A DNA stretch of 64,000 bases, taken from the NCBI RefSeq assembly GCF_020833685.1, contig NZ_JACKZY010000003.1, forward strand, positions 820,997 to 884,996, read 5' to 3'. Positions 50,286 through 56,642 of the stretch are shown here, piece after piece (position 1 is the stretch's first letter; each line of letters begins with the position of its first letter). Both the position numbers and the translations under genes were made by a program. The DNA is from Nitratireductor sp. B36. Lineage in GTDB: Bacteria > Pseudomonadota > Alphaproteobacteria > Rhizobiales > Rhizobiaceae. The notes beneath the pieces were generated by a model that made no database searches, was not told the DNA's origin, and worked only from the letters and a program-made list of their open reading frames with translations.

Positions 50286-50594
50286 TCAGACCTCGGTGTT
50301 CTCGTGGACCTTGAACTGTTTGCGTCGTGCTGCTGCGTTGATGGCGCTCTGTAGTCGCCCGAGCCAGCCGACGATCTTGTCTCGCGCCTGGGAGACTGGG
50401 AGCTTTTGGGCATCGTCGAGTTCCGCTGAGTCTTTGTATTCCTTGAGGGACCGGTAGTTGATCCCATGGTGGAGGAGCGCGTCATATGCGAAGTTGAGGA
50501 ACCCTACCCAAGCCTGGGCCAGCGTTAACCGGATGCCAAGCGTCTCAACGTCCTTGCGGACCTCTGCAAGCTCCTTCTGAAGTCTCTCGCTCAC
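50286..50594 (-). CDS. hypothetical helical protein
   Basis: A 102-aa protein, unrecognised; mostly helical (MSERLQKELAEVRKDVETLG) with a basic C-terminus (AAARRKQFKVHENTEV). It starts at the last base of the primase-helicase stop codon. Confidence 0.6.
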   Translation of the reverse strand: MSERLQKELAEVRKDVETLGIRLTLAQAWVGFLNFAYDALLHHGINYRSLKEYKDSAELDDAQKLPVSQARDKIVGWLGRLQSAINAAARRKQFKVHENTEV

Positions 50595-52276
50595 TAGTAG
50601 TCACCTTGAACTTGACCGAAGGCTGGGGCCTCCTTGTCGTCTTGTGTTGGATATGGCTCGTCGGTGGCTAGCTGGCGACCAATGTCCTCGTGCCATTTGA
50701 GGATGTCGGCCACGCCGGTCTTGCCCACGTGCCGGTTCTTGAGGATGCGCTGTAGGGTAAGGTCCGGTCGCTCACCCTGCTGGTCCCGCTCATAGGCGTG
50801 GACACCCATGGAGAAGTTCGCCACACCGGCAGACCCACGGATGTTCTTGAGGCTGATCTGTCCACCCTCCTCGAAGGCCTTACCATCACCTCGATTCAGG
50901 TGGTGGGTGATCTGGAGGTTGGCCCCTGTCTGTTTCACCAACCGGGCAAAGCTGTAGGAAACTTTGTCCAGGGCCTTACGCTCATCCGCAACGTCTACTG
51001 CCGCGACGATGAAGGATAGAGGGTCGATGAAGACCACCTTACAGTCTAGACCCTTGACCATGTAGCGGATGTACCGCTCCAGCGCCTCGAATGACCACTC
51101 AGCCACCTCCGGGTCGAACAGTTCAACCAGTCCGGCCCCAAAGACACTGGCATGGAGCGTACGAAGCTCCTCCTGTGGGAGTGGGTCTAGGTGGAGGCGG
51201 CGGTTGGCTCGTACGGACATTAGGTCGAGCTGTGCCTTGCGCCGCGTATCCTCGAAGCGCATGACGCCGAACTTCACGTTGTTCTTGAGGAGGTGCTCCA
51301 TGATCTCAACGATGATGGAGGTCTTACCTACACCCGTACCGGCCACATGGTAGATGACTTCCTTCTCGCGGATACCGCGTGTCATCTCCTGGACCTTCGG
51401 CCATGGGTAGGTGCAGATGGTCTCGGCCTCGGGCTCATCCATGTCGGTGATGCAGAGGGCCGCGTTGACGATGCCATCCGGTGCCCAGAGGGTTGCTCCC
51501 CAGACTGCCGAATAGACCTCGCCTTCCTTGCCCGCCTGGAGCATCTCGGAGGCGTCCTTGAAGCCTTCGACCTTGATGGTCTTCACCTTGCCAGGTTCAA
51601 ACAGGCCAGCCGCCTCAGCGACCACGCTCTGCCCTGGTTCGTCGTTGTCCATCCAGAGGATGATTTCCTCGAAGCGGTCGAGCCACCGGTAGTTCGCCTT
51701 CAGGGCATCCACAGCGGAGCCTACACCTGCCGGGATAGACACCACGGCCATCTTGAAGTTCGTCGCCTGGGCGACCGAGAGCATGTCCAGCTCGCCTTCC
51801 GTGATGACCACCTTGCGGTCAAACTTGTCGCCCCAGATGTGCTGCCCGAAGAGCTGACACATCTTTGGCTGAGGAGCGTCGTCTACCACGGGGGTGAACC
51901 AGAAGTTCTTGTCCTTGTCGCGGAACTTCTGAAGCACCATCTCGCCCTTCTGGTTGAAGTAGGGAGCGACGTGGCTGGACTTCCCGCCCTGCTTGTTGAC
52001 GAAGTACCCGGCGCGACGGAGGGTATCGATCTTGATGCGGCGGGACTTCAGCCCTTCCCGCATGTGGTCCTCGGTGTAGGGAATGGCTTTTCCGCTGGCC
52101 TCGACCTTGCCGAAGCCCTCGCTGTCTGTCTCTTCCATGTCCCGACCTTTTGTCTTCAGGCCACACCCTGGGGTGTAGCAGAACTGGTGACCATCAGCGT
52201 AGGTCGCCAGGTTGTCCTTGGAGCCGCAGTCTGGGCAGCGGCCCTTGGAGATTACGGTGTCGCTGCCCTCCCTCAC
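50594..52276 (-). CDS. DNA primase-helicase (T7 gp4-like)
   Basis: A 560-aa bifunctional replication protein, the size of gp4 (566 aa). The zinc ribbon uses Cys14, Cys17, Cys33 and Cys38 (CPDCGSKDN, FCYTPGCG; the second pair is spaced CX4C). The TOPRIM primase has VVITEGELDMLSVAQA and ILWMDNDEPGQ. The DnaB-like helicase has Walker A GTGVGKTS and Walker B VVFIDPLSFI. It unwinds DNA 5'-3' and makes primers for the phage polymerase. Confidence 0.95.
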   Translation of the reverse strand: MREGSDTVISKGRCPDCGSKDNLATYADGHQFCYTPGCGLKTKGRDMEETDSEGFGKVEASGKAIPYTEDHMREGLKSRRIKIDTLRRAGYFVNKQGGKSSHVAPYFNQKGEMVLQKFRDKDKNFWFTPVVDDAPQPKMCQLFGQHIWGDKFDRKVVITEGELDMLSVAQATNFKMAVVSIPAGVGSAVDALKANYRWLDRFEEIILWMDNDEPGQSVVAEAAGLFEPGKVKTIKVEGFKDASEMLQAGKEGEVYSAVWGATLWAPDGIVNAALCITDMDEPEAETICTYPWPKVQEMTRGIREKEVIYHVAGTGVGKTSIIVEIMEHLLKNNVKFGVMRFEDTRRKAQLDLMSVRANRRLHLDPLPQEELRTLHASVFGAGLVELFDPEVAEWSFEALERYIRYMVKGLDCKVVFIDPLSFIVAAVDVADERKALDKVSYSFARLVKQTGANLQITHHLNRGDGKAFEEGGQISLKNIRGSAGVANFSMGVHAYERDQQGERPDLTLQRILKNRHVGKTGVADILKWHEDIGRQLATDEPYPTQDDKEAPAFGQVQGDY

Positions 52277-52278
52277 CG

Positions 52279-52629
52279 CTAGTCCTCCTCATCGTCCTCG
52301 AAGTAGCCACCCTCTTTCAGGCTATCGTGGTACCATTCCCAGTTATCCACGCCGCCGCCTTGGAGGCAGTTGCGCCACTTCTGGGCATCAAGGAGGCTCT
52401 CGTATTCCTTCTTGGTGATGGTCACGATGTCTTCGGCGGTCGTCTGTACGACCTCATGCTCGTCCACGGTCCACCCCTGGATGCACCCGGCGTCCCACTC
52501 CTCGCGGATCCAGTCTGTGGCCTCGATGCGCTCCTTGATGTCCTTGTCGGAGGGCTTTGAGTCGAGGACGAACATCCAGTCGTCCCCGCTCTCTGTGGTC
52601 CCGTAGACCACCCAGACAGTCTTGCTCAT
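52279..52629 (-). CDS. hypothetical acidic protein
   Basis: A 116-aa protein, unrecognised. MSKTVWVVYGTTESGDDWMFVLDSKPSD suggests a small alpha/beta fold; the last 20 residues are acidic (YFEDDEED). It ends 2 nt before the primase-helicase start. Confidence 0.6.
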   Translation of the reverse strand: MSKTVWVVYGTTESGDDWMFVLDSKPSDKDIKERIEATDWIREEWDAGCIQGWTVDEHEVVQTTAEDIVTITKKEYESLLDAQKWRNCLQGGGVDNWEWYHDSLKEGGYFEDDEED

Positions 52630-52988
52630 GAGAGGTACCTCGCGGCTTCCATTCGGTGTCGTGCCACGGCCTTGGCCTCATGTGGGAGCCGGAAGCCGTC
52701 CAGCTTCATCAGGGAAGACAGGCAGGCGTCTGTGGCGAGGTAGGCCTCTGGGTCCCACCCGGCGTTGATGCGTGTGCGAACGTCGAAATGGAGGACCGAC
52801 ATCTCCACCTCATCCGGTCCCGGAAGATCGTATGGTCCCGCATAGAGACGCGGAGGCCAGCTTGGCATGAAGCCTACCTTGATGCTGCCACGGTTCGAGC
52901 CCTCTCGTGGGGTCGGAAGCATCGCCGTTGGGAGGGACCCCAGGAGGCGCTTGTCGTTGTGGTAGTCGTAGACTGGTACGCGCTTCAT
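52626..52988 (-). CDS. hypothetical phage protein
   Basis: A 120-aa protein starting MKRVPVYDYHNDKRLLGSLP, unrecognised. The start at 52988 forms an ATGA overlap with the HTH gene, which argues against the longer frame. Overlaps the 116-aa gene by 4 nt. Confidence 0.6.
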   Translation of the reverse strand: MKRVPVYDYHNDKRLLGSLPTAMLPTPREGSNRGSIKVGFMPSWPPRLYAGPYDLPGPDEVEMSVLHFDVRTRINAGWDPEAYLATDACLSSLMKLDGFRLPHEAKAVARHRMEAARYLS

Positions 52989-53227
52989 TCGGACACCTCC
53001 ACCCAGTAAGCCTTGTAGCGGGTGCCGCCGAAGTCGCGCTTCCACTCGGACTTGATGTCGAGGCCCAGCTTTTTCAGCTCGGAGATGCGCGTGGTGACCT
53101 CCTGGACGTTGAGCGTGTTGATGGCCACCTGGCGGGAGAGCTGTCGGCCTGTCATGAGGTAGTCGTAGACGAGGCGCTGCTGAGGACCGAGGTTGATGAT
53201 GGTCGCGTCATTGAGGGAGTTCTGCAT
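52985..53227 (-). CDS. helix-turn-helix domain protein
   Basis: An 80-aa protein. LGPQQRLVYDYLMTGRQLSRQVAINTLNVQEVTTRISELKK has the form of a small winged helix (HTH_39-like) with a C-terminal wing (RYKAYWVEVSE). It may regulate transcription or replication; the target is unknown. Confidence 0.65.
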   Translation of the reverse strand: MQNSLNDATIINLGPQQRLVYDYLMTGRQLSRQVAINTLNVQEVTTRISELKKLGLDIKSEWKRDFGGTRYKAYWVEVSE

Positions 53228-53236
53228 GTGGCTGCT

Positions 53237-53302
53237 TCAGCCTCCATTGTGGTGGTGGTGGTGGACGAGGAGCATGAGGATGATGAGAAGGACGGCGGTC
53301 AT
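53237..53302 (-). CDS. possible 21-aa membrane peptide
   Basis: MTAVLLIILMLLVHHHHHNGG: a hydrophobic helix with five histidines. Its ATG overlaps the SPFH gene stop (ATGA) as in neighbouring gene pairs, which is the only support. It could bind metal or be untranslated. Confidence 0.35.
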   Translation of the reverse strand: MTAVLLIILMLLVHHHHHNGG

Positions 53303-54162
53303 CGCTGGAGAGACAGCATCGGTACGGAGCTGGTCGGGAGCATCGTGGTCGGAAGCACACCGTTCCATCTCTCAGCCTGCGTGAGGGCCACCAGTCCGGG
53401 ATTGTCTCGGAGTGCGTCACCACGGGCCTTGATGGCGTCTGCCTCGGCATCACCCTTGATGCGGATTGCCTCGGCCTGTGCTTCTGCTTCTGCCCGCACG
53501 GCGTCTGCCTTTGCCTTGGCCTGCGTCACGGTGATCTCGGCCTGGACCTTCTCACGCTCGGCGTTCTGCCGGAGCTTCTGGACCTCAACCTCGGCCAACA
53601 TGCGCTGCTCGATGCTCTGCTCGTAGGCGTCGGAGAAGTCGATATTCTCGATCTGTACGCTATCGACCGTGATGGGTCCGCGCACTGCCTCCTGGATGGC
53701 TGCTGCAACCTCCTGATTCAGCCGCGCCCGCTCCTGGATGGCCGTCACCGCGTTGAACCTGCCGAATACCGTCTTGGCCTCTTCTCGTACCTGGGGGTAG
53801 AGAAGTCGGGAGAGGAGTCCATCGACACCGCCATAGTCCGAGTAGACCTCCCCGACCCGATCCGGAGGGATACGGAAGTTGACTGAGAGGCCGATAACGG
53901 CTGGCTGCTGGTCGCGGCTATAGGCCGGGAGGCTGGAGTCACCGGTGAAGGAGACCACCTGGGACTGCACCGAGATTTCCACAACGTCTTCGATCCACGG
54001 GGTCTTGAACCCAAGACCTGGCTCGGCGGTACCGATGAGGGCACCATTGCGGAGTAGAACACCTCGCTCGCCCTGATCGATGGTGTACCAGGAGCCGAAG
54101 ACCACGGTGATGGTGATGATAAGGGCGAATACTGACGCGATGCCCGCGAAGATAGCTCTCAT
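53299..54162 (-). CDS. SPFH/Band 7 (prohibitin-like) membrane protein
   Basis: A 287-aa protein: one N-terminal membrane helix (IFAGIASVFALIITITVVFG), an SPFH domain (~28-190) with TIDQGERGVLLRNG and FRIPPDRVGEVYSDYG, then a long Ala/Glu/Lys coiled coil (~190-250), as in prohibitins and HflK/HflC. Such proteins form ring assemblies and control FtsH proteolysis. In phage lambda HflKC affects lysogeny through CII, so a phage-coded version could tune host proteolysis or membrane state. Role inferred. Confidence 0.85.
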   Translation of the reverse strand: MRAIFAGIASVFALIITITVVFGSWYTIDQGERGVLLRNGALIGTAEPGLGFKTPWIEDVVEISVQSQVVSFTGDSSLPAYSRDQQPAVIGLSVNFRIPPDRVGEVYSDYGGVDGLLSRLLYPQVREEAKTVFGRFNAVTAIQERARLNQEVAAAIQEAVRGPITVDSVQIENIDFSDAYEQSIEQRMLAEVEVQKLRQNAEREKVQAEITVTQAKAKADAVRAEAEAQAEAIRIKGDAEADAIKARGDALRDNPGLVALTQAERWNGVLPTTMLPTSSVPMLSLQR

Positions 54163-54266
54163 TTGCGCTTCCCGTTCTTGAGTGTGATGTTGTTCAGAAG
54201 GAACCAGATGCCGGTGGCCATTACGCCCGCCACCGAGAGGGCACCGATGAGTATGAGGAGTCTCAT
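54159..54266 (-). CDS. 35-aa single-helix membrane peptide
   Basis: MRLLILIGALSVAGVMATGIWFLL then a polar, basic end (TLKNGKRK). It overlaps the amidase gene and the SPFH gene by 4 nt each (both ATGA), which supports translation. Possibly a lysis or membrane-remodelling peptide. Confidence 0.55.
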   Translation of the reverse strand: MRLLILIGALSVAGVMATGIWFLLNNITLKNGKRK

Positions 54267-54754
54267 AGGACGATCCCCTGTGCGTACAGCTTCAGGTCCT
54301 CCCGGAAGAGGTCCATGTCGATTGGAGGGCAGGGTGGCGTGTCTCTGCGTCGATACCTTTGAACCTCAGAGTGTCCGACGACCTTTGCGCCCGGATACTT
54401 CTGGAGGAGCTGATGGCACCGACCGAGCGCCTTGATGCGTTGATCTCGGGTGAAGTTGTCCACGCCGATCCCGCCTATCTCCTCACGTCCTCCCACCAGG
54501 CAGATGGAGACTGACTCCAGGTTCAGGCCTGGTGTGTGGGAGCCGATTTGATCGACCGGGCGGCACTCCACCTCGGTACCATCTCGCTCGATGATGTAGT
54601 GGTACCCGATAGACAAGAGGCCCATCTTGAGGCCCTGCTTGTGGGCGAGGACGGCCCACCTGGGAACATCCTCAATGTTGCAGACCTCTGGAAGGGTATG
54701 GCTATCGTGCAGGATGATGAGCTTTGTGCTCTTCCGGTCCTTGTAGCGGATCAT
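54263..54754 (-). CDS. N-acetylmuramoyl-L-alanine amidase (T7 gp3.5-like)
   Basis: A 163-aa amidase_2 domain protein, the size of T7 lysozyme (151 aa). Zinc ligands are His16 (LIILHDSHT), His128 (VVGHSE) and Cys142 (PPCPPID); the catalytic Tyr51 lies in GYHYIIERDG. T7 gp3.5 both cleaves peptidoglycan and inhibits the phage RNA polymerase to time transcription; the second role is likely here but not visible. Overlaps both neighbours by 4 nt. Confidence 0.93.
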   Translation of the reverse strand: MIRYKDRKSTKLIILHDSHTLPEVCNIEDVPRWAVLAHKQGLKMGLLSIGYHYIIERDGTEVECRPVDQIGSHTPGLNLESVSICLVGGREEIGGIGVDNFTRDQRIKALGRCHQLLQKYPGAKVVGHSEVQRYRRRDTPPCPPIDMDLFREDLKLYAQGIVL

Positions 54755-54972
54755 AAGCGACCCTCGACCTTGCTTTGGGCCAGCTCATCAATGAACTCCC
54801 GAAACTCGGGCCAATCTTCCAGCTTTCCAGCCAGGAAATCCTGAAGGAAGGTCTGACACTCCCAGGCCTCAACCTTGTTGGCGGCAAACATGAGAGCAAG
54901 CATGAGGTGGCGGTTGGCTTGATGGTCACCGTGGGGCGACCCCCCGGTGGCCTCGAAATGAGGTGGACACAT
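54751..54972 (-). CDS. hypothetical protein
   Basis: A 73-aa protein, unrecognised: MCPPHFEATGGSPHGDHQAN, then a helical, acidic part (LEDWPEFREFIDELAQ). GGAG lies 9 nt before the ATG. The sequence before the start (TAAATTCTA) resembles the promoter copy at 56626 but lacks its CGCAT part. Confidence 0.55.
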   Translation of the reverse strand: MCPPHFEATGGSPHGDHQANRHLMLALMFAANKVEAWECQTFLQDFLAGKLEDWPEFREFIDELAQSKVEGRL

Positions 54973-55051
54973 AGAATTTAACTCCGGGAACGGAACATGA
55001 ACATTGTGCTTATACGGCTAACTGGGGAGGAGAGGATAAAATTCCTATCGT

Positions 55052-55549
55052 TTACGCAGCGATGCCCAGCACTTCTTCAGGTTTCCGCTTCGGACCTGGC
55101 TCGTTTACCCACGTTTCCGGTATGATTTTCACGGCCCACTTGAAGCCGTGCTTCTCGGCCCACATGGCGTAGGTCGTTTTGGAACCCTTCACGATCTTGT
55201 CGTGTGGGCGTTGAAACACGAAGCGGATGTCCAGGTCGGGATATTGGAGGCTTATGAGGATGTGCTTGGCACGGTCCTTGGGCTCCAGCTTGCCCTTGGT
55301 TTCGGCTATGATGCCGTTATCCAAGAGGTGGAAGTCTGGGGTATAGGTCCGCCGCGACTCAGGGACCACATACTTGATCTTGATCGACTCAAAGCCGAAC
55401 CTAACCCCACGGCTCTCCAGGAACTTAGCGTTCATCTCTTCGAGGCCGGACCTGAAGCCATACCTCAGGCCGACGCTCTCAGATGTTTTGGGCGTATGTG
55501 CCCATTGCGCCTTCTTCCGGGATCGCCAATTACCTTTGGCTACACCCAT
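55052..55549 (-). CDS. endonuclease I, Holliday junction resolvase (T7 gp3-like)
   Basis: A 165-aa protein (gp3 is 149 aa). The nuclease core YTPDFHLLDNGIIAETKGKL has the catalytic Asp, Glu and Lys, with the first Glu in RSGLEEMNAKFLE. The following DRAKHILISLQYPDLDIRFVF and KTTYAMWAEKHGFKW match T7 gp3 closely. It resolves branched DNA and breaks host DNA. The 79-bp gap after it has no gene. Confidence 0.94.
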   Translation of the reverse strand: MGVAKGNWRSRKKAQWAHTPKTSESVGLRYGFRSGLEEMNAKFLESRGVRFGFESIKIKYVVPESRRTYTPDFHLLDNGIIAETKGKLEPKDRAKHILISLQYPDLDIRFVFQRPHDKIVKGSKTTYAMWAEKHGFKWAVKIIPETWVNEPGPKRKPEEVLGIAA

Positions 55550-55552
55550 CAG

Positions 55553-55639
55553 TCATTTGATGCAGGTGAGCATAAGCACCAGGAACCCGGCAGACACAGT
55601 GAACCCTATGATCGCGAATATGATCTCCCGGTCCTCCAT
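55553..55639 (-). CDS. 28-aa membrane peptide
   Basis: MEDREIIFAIIGFTVSAGFL then LMLTCIK: a short acidic start and one membrane helix. Its ATG overlaps the stop of the ssDNA-binding protein gene (TGATG) and it ends 3 nt before endonuclease I. GGAG within its own first codons serves the next gene poorly, so coupling is likely. Confidence 0.45.
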   Translation of the reverse strand: MEDREIIFAIIGFTVSAGFLVLMLTCIK

Positions 55640-56265
55640 CAGTAGTCGCCCCCGGTGTCGTCCTGGGAGCCGCTGTCCGGTGCCGAACCGAAGCCCTGGT
55701 CCTCTACGCCTGCCTCGAAGCCTCCCTCAACCGCGCCAAAGCCACGGGAAGAGGCAGAGCCCTGCTTGAGCTTGATGATCTGGACCTTGGCGAAGTCCAG
55801 CCGCACACCGGCCTGCTTGGAGGAGACCATGACAATGGGGCGCATGGAGAACATGATGCGACCGATTGTGCCCGACCACACCTGGACCTCGACAACCTTG
55901 TCCTTGGAGTCGCGGATTTCGATCTTCACGTCCTTGAAGCCGGACTCTTCCTTGGCCGACTTGATCTTGGCGTTCTGCTTGAAGGTGAACTTGGTGCGAC
56001 CGGTCGGGTTGCCCTCGTCGTCCTCCTCATCCTCGAAGGGTACGTAGACTGACCACTTCTTGGCCTCACCCGGTTTCATCTCCTGGGTGTGTTCCGCCAG
56101 GGCCGCCTCAGCCGCTGCCGTGATGATCTTCTTCAGAGCCTCGACCTCGGGTCCTTCACCGAGGCCGTCAACATGGTACAGGCCATTCTCGTTGAACTCG
56201 GTGTCGGGCTTGTTGATCCACGGATGGAGGAACTCAAGGGAGGGGCTGATGTTGAACTGTGCCAT
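55639..56265 (-). CDS. ssDNA-binding protein (T7 gp2.5-like)
   Basis: A 208-aa protein in the size range of gp2.5 (232 aa). The OB-fold-like core contains KWSVYVPFEDEEDD and WSGTIGRIMFSMRPIVMVS. The C-terminus is acidic with a final aromatic residue (SGSQDDTGGDY), as expected for the tail that contacts the polymerase and helicase. The start at 56265 gives MAQFNISPSLEF; the longer frame overlaps the 102-aa gene. Confidence 0.85.
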   Translation of the reverse strand: MAQFNISPSLEFLHPWINKPDTEFNENGLYHVDGLGEGPEVEALKKIITAAAEAALAEHTQEMKPGEAKKWSVYVPFEDEEDDEGNPTGRTKFTFKQNAKIKSAKEESGFKDVKIEIRDSKDKVVEVQVWSGTIGRIMFSMRPIVMVSSKQAGVRLDFAKVQIIKLKQGSASSRGFGAVEGGFEAGVEDQGFGSAPDSGSQDDTGGDY

Positions 56266-56278
56266 GTATGTGGTCTCC

Positions 56279-56587
56279 TCAGATGATTGCGTGTTCTCGG
56301 ACGCGGAGGCCAGCGAAGTCCCTGAGGGCCTCCATCTGGACGTTGGACTTGACGTGGTGTGGTGTGTCTGCGTGGAGGATGCGGTGACCAAGCCGGTACA
56401 GTTCTTCAGCGTTCATACCGGTTCGTTCCGACATCACGGCGAACAGAACAGCCGTCCCGGCTGCTAGCAGCTCACCCTTCTCATGGTTGGCACCATTAAG
56501 CAGTGCGTGGGCGACGTGAGCAACGCGGTCGCGGGAGACCATGTGCAGTTGCGTACGGTCGATGCGAGTGGACAATTCGTTGGCCAT
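56279..56587 (-). CDS. hypothetical protein after RNA polymerase
   Basis: A 102-aa, His-rich helical protein (MANELSTRIDRTQLHMVSRD...), unrecognised. AAAGGAG lies 9 nt upstream. It is the first gene behind the promoter at 56626 and so heads the DNA metabolism unit. Confidence 0.6.
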   Translation of the reverse strand: MANELSTRIDRTQLHMVSRDRVAHVAHALLNGANHEKGELLAAGTAVLFAVMSERTGMNAEELYRLGHRILHADTPHHVKSNVQMEALRDFAGLRVREHAII

Positions 56588-56604
56588 GCGGATACTCCTT
56601 TTCT

Positions 56605-56619
56605 AGTACGACCCTATTA
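56605..56619. repeat. 15-bp repeat, copy 2 (before 102-aa gene)
   Basis: AGTACGACCCTATTA, identical to 22271-22285, here between the promoter motif and the ribosome binding site. On the coding strand it reads TAATAGGGTCGTACT, so it is part of the leader RNA. Confidence 0.5.
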
Positions 56620-56623
56620 ATGT

Positions 56624-56642
56624 GCACATGCGTAGAATTTAG
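56624..56642 (-). promoter_or_regulatory. putative phage RNA polymerase promoter
   Basis: The minus strand reads TAAATTCTACGCATGTGC, starting in the stop codon of the RNA polymerase gene. It is the first promoter-like site behind the polymerase gene and would start the DNA metabolism operon. Confidence 0.6.
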
